From the NCBI RefSeq assembly GCF_001552175.1, contig NZ_BCQR01000021.1, forward strand, positions 1 through 64,000: a DNA stretch of 64,000 nt, in the 5' to 3' direction. Position numbers and translations under genes: made by a program. Numbering within the stretch: the first letter of the stretch is position 1; each line of letters starts with the position of its first letter. The notes beneath the pieces are model-generated. The model saw nothing but the letters and a program-made list of their open reading frames with translations. It did not search any database and was not told the origin of the DNA. The DNA is from Actinomadura kijaniata NBRC 14229 (GTDB lineage Bacteria; Actinomycetota; Actinomycetes; Streptosporangiales; Streptosporangiaceae). This document shows positions 24,940 to 36,500 of the stretch, in pieces.

Positions 24940-26115
24940 TCAGTCGAACGCGACCACCATGCGGTCGATGCCGCGGATCGTCGCGGTGCCGCGGTAGTCC
25001 GGCCGGCCGACGAGGGTCGCCGTGGGACAGAGCCGGGCGAGCGTCGCGAAGACGACCCGCATCTGCGTCAGGGCCAGCTGCGTGCCGATGCACGCGTGAG
25101 GTCCGCGGCCGAGCCCGAGATGGGGATTGCCGGTCCGGGCCAGGTCGAGCTCCTCCGGCCGTTCGAAGCGCGCCGGATCCCGGTTGGCCGCGCCGATGAT
25201 CATCGTGATGAAGGACCCGGCGGTGATCCGCTGCCCGTGAAGGACGGTGTCGGCGAGCGCGACCCTTCCCTCGATCCGCACCGGGCTGGTGAACCTCACC
25301 AGCTCCTGGAGCGCCGGATCGCTTCGCCCGTCCGGCAGCGCCGCGAGCCCGCCGGGAACGTCCAGCAGTGCCGCCATGGCGAGATTGACCACCGAGCTCA
25401 TGCTCTCGTAACCGGCGTGCAGAATGGCGCGCACCGAGTTGACCAGTATTCTCCGGTCCACCTTCTCGGAGTCCCGGTTCTTGGCCAGGTAACCCAGCAG
25501 GCCACCGGAGGGCGGCTGGGAGAACCATCCCTCGACCATCTCCGAGAGGGCCCCGCGCGCCGCGATCCCCGGCTCGTGGAGTTCCGGTCGCAACGGCGAG
25601 TCCATCGCCGCGGTGACGGCGTCCGCGATTCCGGAGAACCAGGACGGTTCCATCGGCTCGACGCCCAGGATCTCCTCGATCGAGCCCAGCACGATCGGAA
25701 TCGTGAACTCGGCGACGAAGTCGAACTCCCGGCCGGCCCGGCGGCCGACCGCCCGCTCGACCCGCGCGGCCAGATTCCGTTCGAAGTCTCGCGATATCTG
25801 GGCGCGCAGCCCTCTGGCGAGCAGACTCCTCAGCGGGCCGCTCTCGGGGGGATCCAGGCTCTGCAGGCTCAGCAACTCGACGGGAATGCCGACGCTCTGC
25901 GACGCCGTTCCCTCAAAACGTCGTTCGTCGCAGGCGAACCGCGCATCGTCCTTCATGACGAGCACGCAGTCGTCGAATCGCGAAATGATCCACGAATCGA
26001 TGCCCTGATGCCAGTACACGGGGGAGTTGTCGCGCAGGTCGGCGTACACTGCCGATGGATCTTCCAAGGCCGCCGGGGTCAGCAGCCTTTCCAGCGGATC
26101 GTCCACAACCGCCAT
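24940..26115 (-). CDS. Cytochrome P450
   Basis: A 391-residue soluble P450. The start at ATG 26115 has AGGAG five bases upstream; an upstream TTG/ATG pair at 26136/26133 lacks one. Landmarks: I-helix ILHAGYESMSSVV, where the acid-alcohol pair is Glu-Ser instead of the usual Asp/Glu-Thr; the K-helix ExxR in LQELVRFTSPVR; and the haem loop LGLGRGPHACIGTQLA with the proximal cysteine. The usual Phe at the start of the haem signature is Leu. It is most likely a class I monooxygenase of secondary metabolism or xenobiotic oxidation. No ferredoxin gene is adjacent. It converges on the MFS gene. Confidence 0.9.
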   Translation of the reverse strand: MAVVDDPLERLLTPAALEDPSAVYADLRDNSPVYWHQGIDSWIISRFDDCVLVMKDDARFACDERRFEGTASQSVGIPVELLSLQSLDPPESGPLRSLLARGLRAQISRDFERNLAARVERAVGRRAGREFDFVAEFTIPIVLGSIEEILGVEPMEPSWFSGIADAVTAAMDSPLRPELHEPGIAARGALSEMVEGWFSQPPSGGLLGYLAKNRDSEKVDRRILVNSVRAILHAGYESMSSVVNLAMAALLDVPGGLAALPDGRSDPALQELVRFTSPVRIEGRVALADTVLHGQRITAGSFITMIIGAANRDPARFERPEELDLARTGNPHLGLGRGPHACIGTQLALTQMRVVFATLARLCPTATLVGRPDYRGTATIRGIDRMVVAFD

Positions 26116-26789
26116 GCACACTCCTGTCGCCATCAAGGAATTGGCGCCGGAACCGGGTCGGCGATCCCCGTCGGGGTTTCGGCCAGCCGGACCAGGTCAT
26201 GGTCATCCGCGGAGATCAAGACTGTCAAGGATCATAAATTCAGAAGTGCGCTGACGGTCCGTGATTGATCCTGCGTATTACTGGCCCGGCAGTCGAGGAG
26301 GTGTCCGGCTGGCCGTATCCGGACGTTTCCATTGCACCGGAAGACCTCGTATGCCACCTCGCCGTCGAGGTGGCTCGGCGCATGCCCGTGGCGCTTATTT
26401 CCCGGCCATTCCTCTGAATATTTCAGATAGGGATGGTGGCCAATTGTGCAAAGTTCACGAAGGATCGGTTCCCGCTTATCAGGTCACCGCGCGTTCAGCC
26501 TTCCCGGGCCGGTGGAATCCCGGGTGCCGTGGATGCGGGCGACCGGTGGCGCGACCTCGGCGCCCCGGCCGTCTTGGCGGCGGAGCCCGGCGGGGCCCGC
26601 TGCGGCGCATGTCACATTGATCTCCAAAGCGGCACAGGAGCAGCAAAACGTTCGTACCAACCTGGGAGTCACAGACAGATCAAGTTGCACACCCGACCCC
26701 GAAGACCTATAAACGGTCGGACTCCGTGTCTGTGATCCCGCCATGGTCGCGGCTCGGTGAGGTGTTCCGACGACCGTGAGGGGTTCGCT
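26116..26789. other. AT-richer intergenic gap upstream of the toxin operon
   Basis: About 670 bp with no coding frame I can support. Base composition is visibly lower in G+C than in the flanks, especially 26220-26480. It contains a 9-bp stem/4-base loop hairpin at 26353-26374 followed by sequence ending in TATTT, and a well-formed promoter at 26685-26713 reading toward the YbaB-WXG-toxin operon. A TTGACA on the minus strand (26223-26228) points at the P450 but has no convincing -10. Confidence 0.6.
26685..26713 (+). promoter_or_regulatory. Sigma-70-type promoter of the toxin operon
   Basis: TTGCAC (26685-26690), a 17-base spacer and TATAAA (26708-26713). This is close to consensus and stands out in such GC-rich DNA. 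It lies 76 bp upstream of the first gene of the YbaB-WXG-giant toxin operon. Confidence 0.7.
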
Positions 26790-27191
26790 GTGCGCGCTGA
26801 GTGGCAGGCGCATATCGACGAACTGCTGGATACCTACGCCAAGCAGCGCGAGAAGCTCAAGGACCTGCAGGAACGCCTCGAAGCGGTCGAGGCGACCGGG
26901 GAGGCCGCCGAGGGCCTGGTCAAGGTGACCGTGGACCGCCAGGGTCGGCTGCGGAAGCTGGAGCTGAACCCCCGCCTCGGACGCAGGCTGGGCATGGAGG
27001 AGCTCTCCGAGGCGATCCTGGAGGCGTCCGACGCCGCCGCCGCCCTCGTCACCCAGCAGGTCCAGGACGCGATGGCCGACCTGCGCCCGGACGACGACGC
27101 CAAGCCCGGCCTGGACCTCGCCCGGCTGATGGCCGACCCCCCGACCAGCATCGAGGACGTCCGCAAGCACTACGGGCTGCTGCCCAAATGA
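26790..27191 (+). CDS. YbaB/EbfC-family protein (EspL-like) of the toxin operon
   Basis: A 133-residue protein starting GTG 26790, six bases after GAGGGG. An N-terminal coiled coil (residues ~5-38) is followed by a YbaB/EbfC-like alpha-beta segment (LVKVTVDRQGRLRKLELNP, then LSEAILEASDAAAALVTQQ). The same fold occurs in EspL of mycobacterial ESX-1, where it is thought to act as a cytosolic accessory or chaperone. It opens the operon, and its stop overlaps the start of the WXG protein (ATGA), so the two are probably made together. A DNA-binding role, as for EbfC, is the alternative. Confidence 0.8.
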   Translation: MRAEWQAHIDELLDTYAKQREKLKDLQERLEAVEATGEAAEGLVKVTVDRQGRLRKLELNPRLGRRLGMEELSEAILEASDAAAALVTQQVQDAMADLRPDDDAKPGLDLARLMADPPTSIEDVRKHYGLLPK

Positions 27192-27493
27192 GCAACGAGC
27201 TGAAGGTCGAGACCGAGGCCCTGCGCAAGGCGGCCAAGGGGTTCGAGGACGCCAGCGGGCAGGTGCGGCGCATCTTCGACCGGCTCCGGAGCCGCCTGGA
27301 CGCCGAGGGCGCGTGCTGGGGCGGCGACGAGACCGGCCAGCAGTTCAGCCAGAACTACATCACCACGAACAAGGCGAACGAGTTCAAGGACAGCGGCCCG
27401 GACATCGCCGACGGCCTCAAGAAGGTCAAGGCCAACATCGAGCTGATGGCCAAGCGCTACGCGGACGCCGAGGAACGTTCGCGCATCAGGTGA
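27188..27493 (+). CDS. WXG100-like small protein of the toxin operon
   Basis: A 101-residue all-helical protein: two amphipathic helices hinged by CWGGDETGQQFSQNY, the Trp-x-Gly turn of WXG100 proteins. ATG 27188 overlaps the stop of the YbaB-like gene. Such proteins pair with a second helical hairpin and guide it to the EccC ATPase. Here the partner is presumably the N-terminal helical domain of the giant toxin 15 bp downstream. A Y-x-x-x-D/E-like signal may be in KRYADAEERS near the C-terminus (Tyr-Ala-Asp-Ala-Glu). Confidence 0.82.
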   Translation: MSNELKVETEALRKAAKGFEDASGQVRRIFDRLRSRLDAEGACWGGDETGQQFSQNYITTNKANEFKDSGPDIADGLKKVKANIELMAKRYADAEERSRIR

Positions 27494-27508
27494 CCGGTGA
27501 TGTGATCA

Positions 27509-30500
27509 GTGGGTCTTGAGATCCCCGACTCGGTCAAGTGGCTGTCCTGGATCGTCGGGTCGGACTGGCCCGAGGGCGACGAGACCGCCATGCGCCGCGC
27601 CGCGCAGGCCTGGTACGACGCCGGCGTCGAGCTCGACGAGCTGATCGAGGAGCTGCGCCGGACCACCGACGAGGTGCTCAGCGTCCTGGAGGGCGCGGGC
27701 GCCGACGAGTTCCGCTGGTACTTCGAGCAGTGGCTGAACGTCGACCCCCAGCACCTTCCCAACCTGCGGAAGGGCTGCGACGGCTACGGCAGGATGCTCG
27801 ACCAGGGCGCACTCGACATCGAGTACGCCAAGTACATGTTCATCGCCACGCTGATCATCACGGCGATCGAGATCATCTGGCTGATCGCCAACGCCGTCTA
27901 CACGTTCGGCGGCTCGCTGGCGGGCATTCCGATCGTCCAGGCGCTGGCCCAGCTCTCCGCCCGCCTCATCGGCCGGGCGCTGCTGCGCGCCATCGCGATG
28001 GGCGTGGCGATGGGCATCGCCGAGGGCCTCGGCCTGGACCTGCTCATCCAGGCCATCCAGGCGATCAAGGGCGACCGGACCGAGTGGGACGGCAGGAAGA
28101 CCCGGGGCGCGGTGATCGACGGCGCGATCGGCGGCGCGCTGTCGGGCGGGCTCGGGCACGGCTTCGGCAAGATCCCCGGCCTGAGCGGCCCCGGCGGTTC
28201 CGCGCTGGGCGGCTTCGCCAAGGGCGCCGTCCGCGAGGGCGCCTCCGAGGCCCTGGCCGGCGTGGGCAGCACCGTCATCTCGGCCGGGATGAACGGCGAG
28301 GACCTGAGCTGGAAGGACATCGCCAAGGGCGCCACCTCCGGCGCCGCCGGCGGCGCGGTCGGCGGCGGCACCGACGGCATCAAGGGCTACCGGGCCTCCA
28401 CCGCGGGCGGCGACGGCGACGGAGGCGGATCGGGCGACGGCAACGGCTCGACCGGCGGCGACAACTCCGGCGACAACAGCTCGAACAACGGCTCCGGCAA
28501 CAACTCGGGATCCAACGACCGTTCGGGACCCGGAGACGGTCCGGGACCCGGAGACAACCCAGGGTCCGGCGACAACCCAGGAACCGGGAACGGCCCGTCC
28601 GGCGGAGACTCCACCAGCGGCTCCCAGACCTCCGACCACGGAGGCGACGGATCCAACAGCGGCTCCAACGGCCCGCAGAACAGCAGCGGCGGCTCCAACG
28701 ACGGATCCACCAACACTTCGAGCAACGGTTCGTCCACCAACACTTCGAGCAACAGCCCGGACAGCGGTTCCGGCAACGGCTCGAACACGAACACCGGCTC
28801 TTCCCAGACCTCCTCCAACGACGGTTCGGGCAACACGCCCAACAACAGCGGCGGCGACAACAGCGGCACCAGCAAGGGGGACGGAGGCAACTCCCACAAC
28901 CCGGGCGACACCAACCGCATCTCCAGCCTGCTCGGCAACGGCGGCAACGATGGCGCCGCCCCCTCCCTGGCGAGCACGAACAACGGCGACGGCGTCTCCC
29001 ACAACCCCGCCTCTCACAACCCCGCGCCCAGCACCCCCGCACCGGCCCCCGCGAGCGTCCCCTCCCCGGGCGACGGCGGATCCCCCAACTCGCCGTCGAA
29101 CTCCTCCTCGCCCTCGAACCAGCAGGCCTCCAACCTGTCGTCCGCGCCGAGCACCACTCCGTCCGGACCGGCCACCACCCCCAGCAGCGCCCCCGTCGGC
29201 GGCGCCCCGGCGAGCACCCCGCCCTCCAGCGGTACTTCCTCGCCCGGCCCCGTTCCCACCGGTGTCCCCTCCAGCTCGCCCCCGCGTGGCGGCGCCCCCC
29301 GTACCAACACCGAAGCGCCCTCGCGCCCGGAGACGACGCGTTCCCCCGTCGACAGGGCTCCCTCCAGGGAGCACCGGCCCCGGACCGACAAGCAGGACGC
29401 GCCCTCCGACAGTCGGCCGCGCGAACGCTCCGGCTCCGACACCACCCCGGACCGGCGCTCCCCCGCCAACGAGCAGCCGTCCCCGCCCCAAAAGGCACCG
29501 GAGCGCTTCCCGACCGACAAGCAGGACGCGCCCCACCCCACCCCCTCGGGCGGCCAGCCGCGCGAACGCTCCGGCTCCGAGAAGGTCCCGGTCGGCGTCT
29601 CCCCCGGGGCGGCCCCGCGTGGAGACGCCGACGACGCCCCCACGCGTTCCGAGCCCGACCCCACCAACGACGGCGCCGACGACTCCTCGCCGGTCCCGGA
29701 GGGCCTGCCGGAGAACCTGCGCGACGTCTGGCGCAACAGCGACGAGACGCCCGCCGGGCGTTCCCTGCACACCGATCCCCAGATGCGGGACCTGGCCCGG
29801 CGCGTCCCCGCCGACCCCGACCGCTACATCCTCGACGGCCACGGCAACCCCGACGGCATGCGCTCCGGCGGCCGCCACCTGACCGTGGACGAGGTCGCCG
29901 GCCTGATCCGCAACGACCCGAACTGGAACGGCCGCGAGGTCATGCTGATATCCTGCCGTACCGGGGACGGCGACTTCGCCCGGCAGCTCGCCCAGCGCCT
30001 CGGCGTCCCCGTCACCGCCCCGCACGGCAAGGCCTGGACCGACGACAACGGCAACGTCTACTCCTCGTCCACCACGACCGACGCCGACAACGGTCCGCAG
30101 CCCACCTGGCCCCCGGACGGCGGTTGGACCACCCACGGCCCCGACGGCACGAGAACGCCGTCCGGCCGCGACGGCTTCGCCCCCGGCCACCCCCGCCAGG
30201 ACGCCCCGAACACCGACGGCGACGGCGGGCGGAGGACGGACGACCCCGCCTCGAACGACCGGACACCTTCCCGCGACGGCGACTCCCCACCTGGCCGGGA
30301 GGAGAACGCCCCTCCCCGCCGCGACGACACTCCCTCCCCGCAGGAGAACGACCGCCGGCAGCCGGACTCCCCGGACCGCGCCCCCGAGAACGGGAGCCCG
30401 CGCGAAAGGGCCGACGAGGACGCCGGCGGCCAGACGGGGAAGCCGAAGGACAGCCCCGAGCTGACCGCGAAGAAGCAGGAGCAGCTCAGAACGCAGACCC

Positions 30501-33500
30501 TCGGCGACGTCAACGACCCGACGAGCACCGACCCGACCACCCCGCTTTCGGAGCACTACCACCTGAACGACGGGTCGGCGCACCGCAACAACGTCAACGA
30601 CGGTCACCCGCAGCTGCAGTGGAACAAGGACACGGGCCGCTGGGAACCTGCCACCAACCGGCCGCTCGTCATCGCCGACCACATCAGGCCGAAACTGCCC
30701 AAGGTCCGTTCCGACGACGCGCAACGCCAGCGGCACGAGCGGCTCATGGAGATGCGCAGGGACGCCATCAACGAGGTCGCCAGGGCGGAGAAGGAGTACA
30801 CGGGCGACCCGACGCCCGAGAACAAGAAGGTGCGGACCGACGCGTTCACCGCGCAGCGGAACTTCGGTGAGCGGCTGGGCGAGCGCGCCGCCGACCAGGC
30901 GTTCGACGACCTGATCAGGGACCGGTTCGAGGGCGGGAACCCGGAGATCGAGCGCCTGTACCCGTTCAACGATCCGTTCGACGTCCCCGACGAGCACGTC
31001 GGGACCCAGTCGGAGAGTCCCGGCCGCGGCGAGTACGACCGCGTCTACAAGGTGACGGTGGACGGGCACACGCACTACTTCGTCGTCGAGGCCAAGGGCC
31101 CGACCGCCCCCCTGGGCAAGCGCGAGATCGACGACGTCGACTACCAGCAGGGCCACCCCAAGTACTTCCGCGACATCCTGAAGGTGATGATCGAGAAGGG
31201 CGGCGAGGACAAGAAGGTCGCCCTGGAGATCCTCAACGCCCTGAACGGGAGGACACCGAACTCCTCCGTCGAGTACCACGTCGTCCGGGCACTGGTCGAC
31301 GACGGCACGACCGGCCAGGGTCGGATCGCCGCCGGGGAGAAGGAGGACCCCGGCGATCCCCATTCGAAGCACAAGCACATCGGGACCAGGGAGAACCCCG
31401 TCTACGGGGGTTACGACCGCCAGCAGTTCGACCTGGACAGCCGGCGCGACTACGACCGCGCGGCGAAGCGGTTCGTCGACGGTACCGAGAACCCGTCGCC
31501 CGACCCCCGGTCGCGTTCGGCGGACGACACCCCCTCCCACCTGCCCCAGGAGCCCCCGCCCGGCGCGATGGCGCGCGGCACGGACGACGACGCGCCCCCG
31601 CCGCGGGACGACCGGAGCCCCGACCAGCGCGCCCGCGACGCCGAGGAGAGGCTCGCCCGCGACGCGGTCACCTTCCCCGACCGCGACTCCGCCTACGACT
31701 ACGGCGGGCGGCACTGGAACGAGTCCGCGGAGAACCTGCCGCAGGACCAGAAGGACGCGGTCCGGAACTACACCGACGAGCCGCCCGCCGACCACCCCAC
31801 CTACAAGGAGATCAACGGCGCGCTGCGCGACGGCACCACGCCGTCCCCCGAGGTCCAACGGCACATCGACGCGCTCGACCGCGCGCTGAACGCCCACCCC
31901 ACGCCCGAGACCATCGTCGTCACCCGTGGCACCGACCTGGGCCACCTGAACATGCCGCCCGAGTCGATGGTGGGCCACACGTTCCAGGACCCGGGCTTCC
32001 TGTCCACGTCCCTCGGACCGCCCGCCGGCGCCGCCGCCTTCAAGGACGCGGTCATCCACATGCGCGTCCCCGAGGGCACCCCGGCCCTGTGGGTCGAGAA
32101 GCTCTCCGAGATGGGCGCCGGCGAACGGGAGCTGATCCTGCCGCGCGGCCTGAAGTTCCGCGTCGACGAGGTCGTCCGGATCGACGGCAAGTGGCAGGTC
32201 TACGCCAGCGTCGTCCCGGCGGACACCCCGGTCACGGCCCCCACCGACCGCACCCCCGCGACGGCCCCCGCCCCGACGCCCACACCGCCGACCCCGAACG
32301 CCCCCTTCGCCACCCCTCCGGCGACCGGCCCCTCCTCACCGCCCACCCCGTGGACCGCCCCGGCTCCCAGCCCGGCGCCCCACCCCGCGACCGCCAACGC
32401 GACCCCGAACCCCCCACCGCCCGCGACCCCCTCGTGGGCGACCCCGGCACCCGCCACCCCTCCGACGTCCGGCGCAACGCCGAGTTCCACACCACCCGCG
32501 ACCCCGCCGTGGGCACCCGCCGCATCCCCGAACGGCACCCCGCCGAATTCGCCGGCTCCGAACACGCCTTTCGCCACCTCTCCGGCGACCGGCCCCTCCT
32601 CACCACCCACCCCGTGGACCGCCCCGGCTCCCAGCGGAACACCGCACACGACCCCGACGTCCGGCCCCTCATCGGCACCCGGCACAACGCCAGGCTCCAC
32701 ACCACCCGCGACCCCATCGTGGGCGTCTCCGGCACCCCCCACGCCGTCGAACGGCACCCCGCCTTCCAGCCCAGCCACGCCCTCGGCTCCGGCTCCGAAC
32801 ACGCCCTCTTCCACACCTCCGGCATCCGGCACGACACCAGGCCCCACACCGCACAGCGCGACGCCGGGCCCCGTGCCGCCCGCAACCCCCTCGTGGGCGG
32901 CCCCAGCGCCCACCACGCCGTCGGCTCCGAACACGTCCTCCTCCACGCCTCCGGCATCCGGCACGACACCAGGCCCCACACCGCACAGCGCGACACCAGG
33001 TCCCGTGCCGCCCGCAACCCCCTCGTGGGCAGCCCCGGCACCCGCCACACCACCGAACGGCACCCCGCCTTCCAGCCCGGCCACGCCGTCGGCCCCATCC
33101 CCGAACACGTCCTTCGCCGCGCCTCCGGCATCCGGGCCCTCGTCGGTGTCCGGCGCGACACCGGGTTCCACGCCGCCCGCGACCCCGCCGTGGGCTACGC
33201 CGACGACCACCGCGCCACCGGTCGCGTCCCCGAACGGCACCCCGCCGTCCGGCCCGTCCGCTCCCAACCCGAGCTCGACCGCGCCCCCAGCGCCCACCCC
33301 GCCGAGGTCCAACGACCCCGCGTCCGGTCCCAACCCGAACGCGCCCTCCGCCACGCCCTCGTGGGCCGGACCGGCTCCCGGCGGAACGCCGCACACGGCT
33401 TCGACGCCGGGCTCTCCCCCGGCCTCCGGCGCGCCGTCGACCTCCCGCCCCCACGCGCCGACCCCGTCCACACCGGCCGCTTCGCCGTGGGGCGCATCCC

Positions 33501-36500
33501 CTGCCAGGCCCAACGCCCCGGCACCCGCGCCCAACCCGTCCGCGCCGCACCCCGGCACGGCACCCCGCTCGAACAACAACGGCGCCCCGCCCGCGACCCC
33601 GGCGGCCTCGCCCACCCGTAACGTCCCGCCGTCGGGTCCCGCCACGCGGCCCACACCGCCCGGCGCACCACCGTGGGCCACGTCCCCTGCCAGGCCCAAC
33701 GGCCCGGCCTCCACGCCGACGCCTTCCGGGACGGCGCCGAGGTCGAACCCCGTCCCGAACGGCCCCGGCACCACCCCCGCTGCGGGCCGGAACCCCAACG
33801 CGCCCGTCGACCCACGCATCGCGTTCAGCCGTCCCGCCGACAGCGGACCGGCACCCGCGACGCGCCCGAACACGAACCCGGCCCCGGCACCCGACCCCGC
33901 CGGGACGCCGCCGCGTCCCTCCACACCCGGCCCCAACGGGCCCGTGTTCCCGCATATCCGGTTCAACACCCCCGCCGGACCGGGAACACCGCCCCACGCA
34001 GGGCCCAACCGCCCGGCCCCCGCGCCGCACCCGTCCACGCCCGGCACGGCGCCTCACCCCGCGTCCACGCCGCACAACAGCGGCAACCCGTCCGGCACGC
34101 CGCCGCGCACCCCGTCCAGCGCCAGCGGACCGGCCCGGCCGCACACCCCCACGCCGGGCCACCCGCACTCCTCCACACCTCCGAGCGGTCCGCCCCGGAA
34201 CGGCGCGCCGACGCCGCACGGCCCCGTTCCGCGGAACCTCCCCCCGCACCTGCACGACGCCTGGCACGGCAGCACCCCGACCCCGGCGGGCCGCAGCTTC
34301 CACTCCCCGCACGACGCCGACATCGCCGACCGCGCGAACCGCGTCGCGTCGTCCCCCGGCAGCTACGTCGTCGACGGACGCGGCGCGGCCCCGGACGGCA
34401 TCACGTTCAACGGCCGACGCCTCAGCGCGGAAGAGGTCGCCGCCCTCATCCGCAGCGACCCCAACGCCGCGGGCCGCCAGGTCGTCCTGCTGAGCCAGCA
34501 GCCGAACGGCTCCCCGTTCGCGCGGGAACTCGCCCAGCGCCTCGGCACCCGCGTGGTGACACCCAACGGCCCCATCGCCGTGGACCCGAACGGCGGGGTC
34601 ATCTCCCCGAGCTGGTCCATCCACGAGCCACCCGCCGACCGGCGCCCGCCGCGCGTCCCTTCCGTGAACCCGCTGACGGTCCCGCCGGGCGGGCACGACC
34701 CGTCCCACCGTCCCGGCGAGGTCGGCCCCGACGGCGTCCGGCGCTTCGCCACCGACCTCGACGGCTCCCACTACGGCGAGACCCACCTCTCCGAGACCTA
34801 CCGCAACCTGCCGCCCGATCAGCGGCAGGCCGTGTACCAATACACGGTGCGGTCGGAACCGAACCGGTTCCTGCGGCCGGGCGGTGACTACGGGGCGTTC
34901 GTCAACGGCCTGATCGCCCAGCGCAACCAGTTGCATGCGCTGGTCTACGCCAACAACGGGAGGATCCCGACCACCGGGGACCTGTACCGGATCTCCCAGG
35001 CGCCGACCGTCCATCCCGACGTGCGCAGGCTCGCGTTCGACTTCTACCGGTCCGGCAGCGCGGACGCCCACATCGGGCGTTTGCAGATCGCGTCCGCCGA
35101 GCTCGACCACCAGATCCGCTACTTCGGCGAGCCTCCCCTGGAGGCGTTCCAGCGCAGGATCGCCGAGCTCGACCGCGCGCTGAGCCACCCGCTCCCCGAG
35201 TCCGTCCAGGTCGAACGCGGCCTGCACGACCTGAGCTTCCTCGTCGGAGCCGACGGCCACCCGCTGGGCTCCCGGCTGGACCCGTCACTGCTGGTCGGCA
35301 CGGTGCAGACGGAGCACGCGCCGATGTCGACCTCGCTTGGCTCGACTCCCGCCGAGGTCGCCCAGAACCCGTTCCCCCACCGTCTCCACATCCGGGTCCC
35401 CGAAGGCTTCCCCGGTCTGTGGATGGGGTCGCAGAGCGCCTACCCCGACCAGCGTGAACTGATCCTGCCCCGAGGCGTGCAGTACCGGATCGACGCGGTC
35501 CAGCCCAACGGCTACGTGGACGCGTACGGCAGGCCCGCCTACACGATCTGGGCAAGCGTGATCCCGGCCCCGACCCCGCCCCTCTCCGGCCACGGCCCCG
35601 TACCCCCGACCTCCACACCACCGTCCGGACCGCCCCCATCACACAGCGGACCACCCTCCCCACACACCGGCCCGGCCCCGTCACCCGCCGGACCACCCTC
35701 CCCACACGCCGGACCGTCCTCCCCACACACCGGACCACCCTCGGCGCATGGCGGGTCACCCTCGTCACACGCCGAGCCGTCCCCGTCACCCGCCGGACCG
35801 TCCTCCCCACACACCGGACCGCCCCCGACGCATGGCGGACCACCCTCGCCACACACCGGCCCGGCCCCGTCACCCGCCGGACCACCCTCCCCACACGCCG
35901 GATCGCCCCCGACGCATGGCGGGTCACCCTCGTCACATGCCGAGCGGTCCCCGGCGTACGCCGGACCGCCCCCGACGCACGGCGGGTCGTCCCCGGCGTA
36001 CGCCGGACCGTCCTCAGCACACGGCGAACCACCCTCGTCGCATACCGGGCCGCCCTCGTCATACGCCGGATCGCCCCCGGCGCACGGCGGGTCGCCCTCG
36101 TCGTACGCCGGGCCACCCTCAGCACACAGCGGGCCACCCCCATCACATGCCGGATCGCCCTCCTCACACGGCGGGCCGCCCTCAACGCACGGCGGGCCAC
36201 CTTCACTGCATGTCGGGCCGTCCTTGTCGCACGCCGGGTCACCCGGGCCACACGACGTGTCACCTTCACCGCACGGTGGGCCGTCCTCGTCGCACGCCGG
36301 GACGCCCGCGTCGCACGGCTGGTCGCCCTCAACGCACGGTGGTCCTCCCTCGCCGGCCGCGCATCGTGCCGCCCCGGCCCCAGAGCCGGGCCCTTCCTCG
36401 CATGCGGATCCGTCCCCTCGGCCGCCGTCCGCGGGGACGTCCTCACCCACCCACGGGCCCTCGCGTCCCCACAACGGCGCGGACACCGCCCACGGCCCGT

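Noticed and set aside
27506..32059. Minus-strand open frame of 1,517 codons
   Set aside because: Antisense to the giant toxin; Val/Gly/Arg-rich and without motifs.
35630..36360. Possible CRISPR array or collagen-like gene
   Set aside because: Repeats are 21 bp, contiguous and in frame with no spacers; the protein lacks a Gly-x-y register.
34902..36446. Minus-strand Arg/Val/Thr-rich repeat frame resembling a basic repeat protein
   Set aside because: It is the complement of the 21-bp repeats in the toxin linker; the plus-strand frame continues into conserved domains on both sides.
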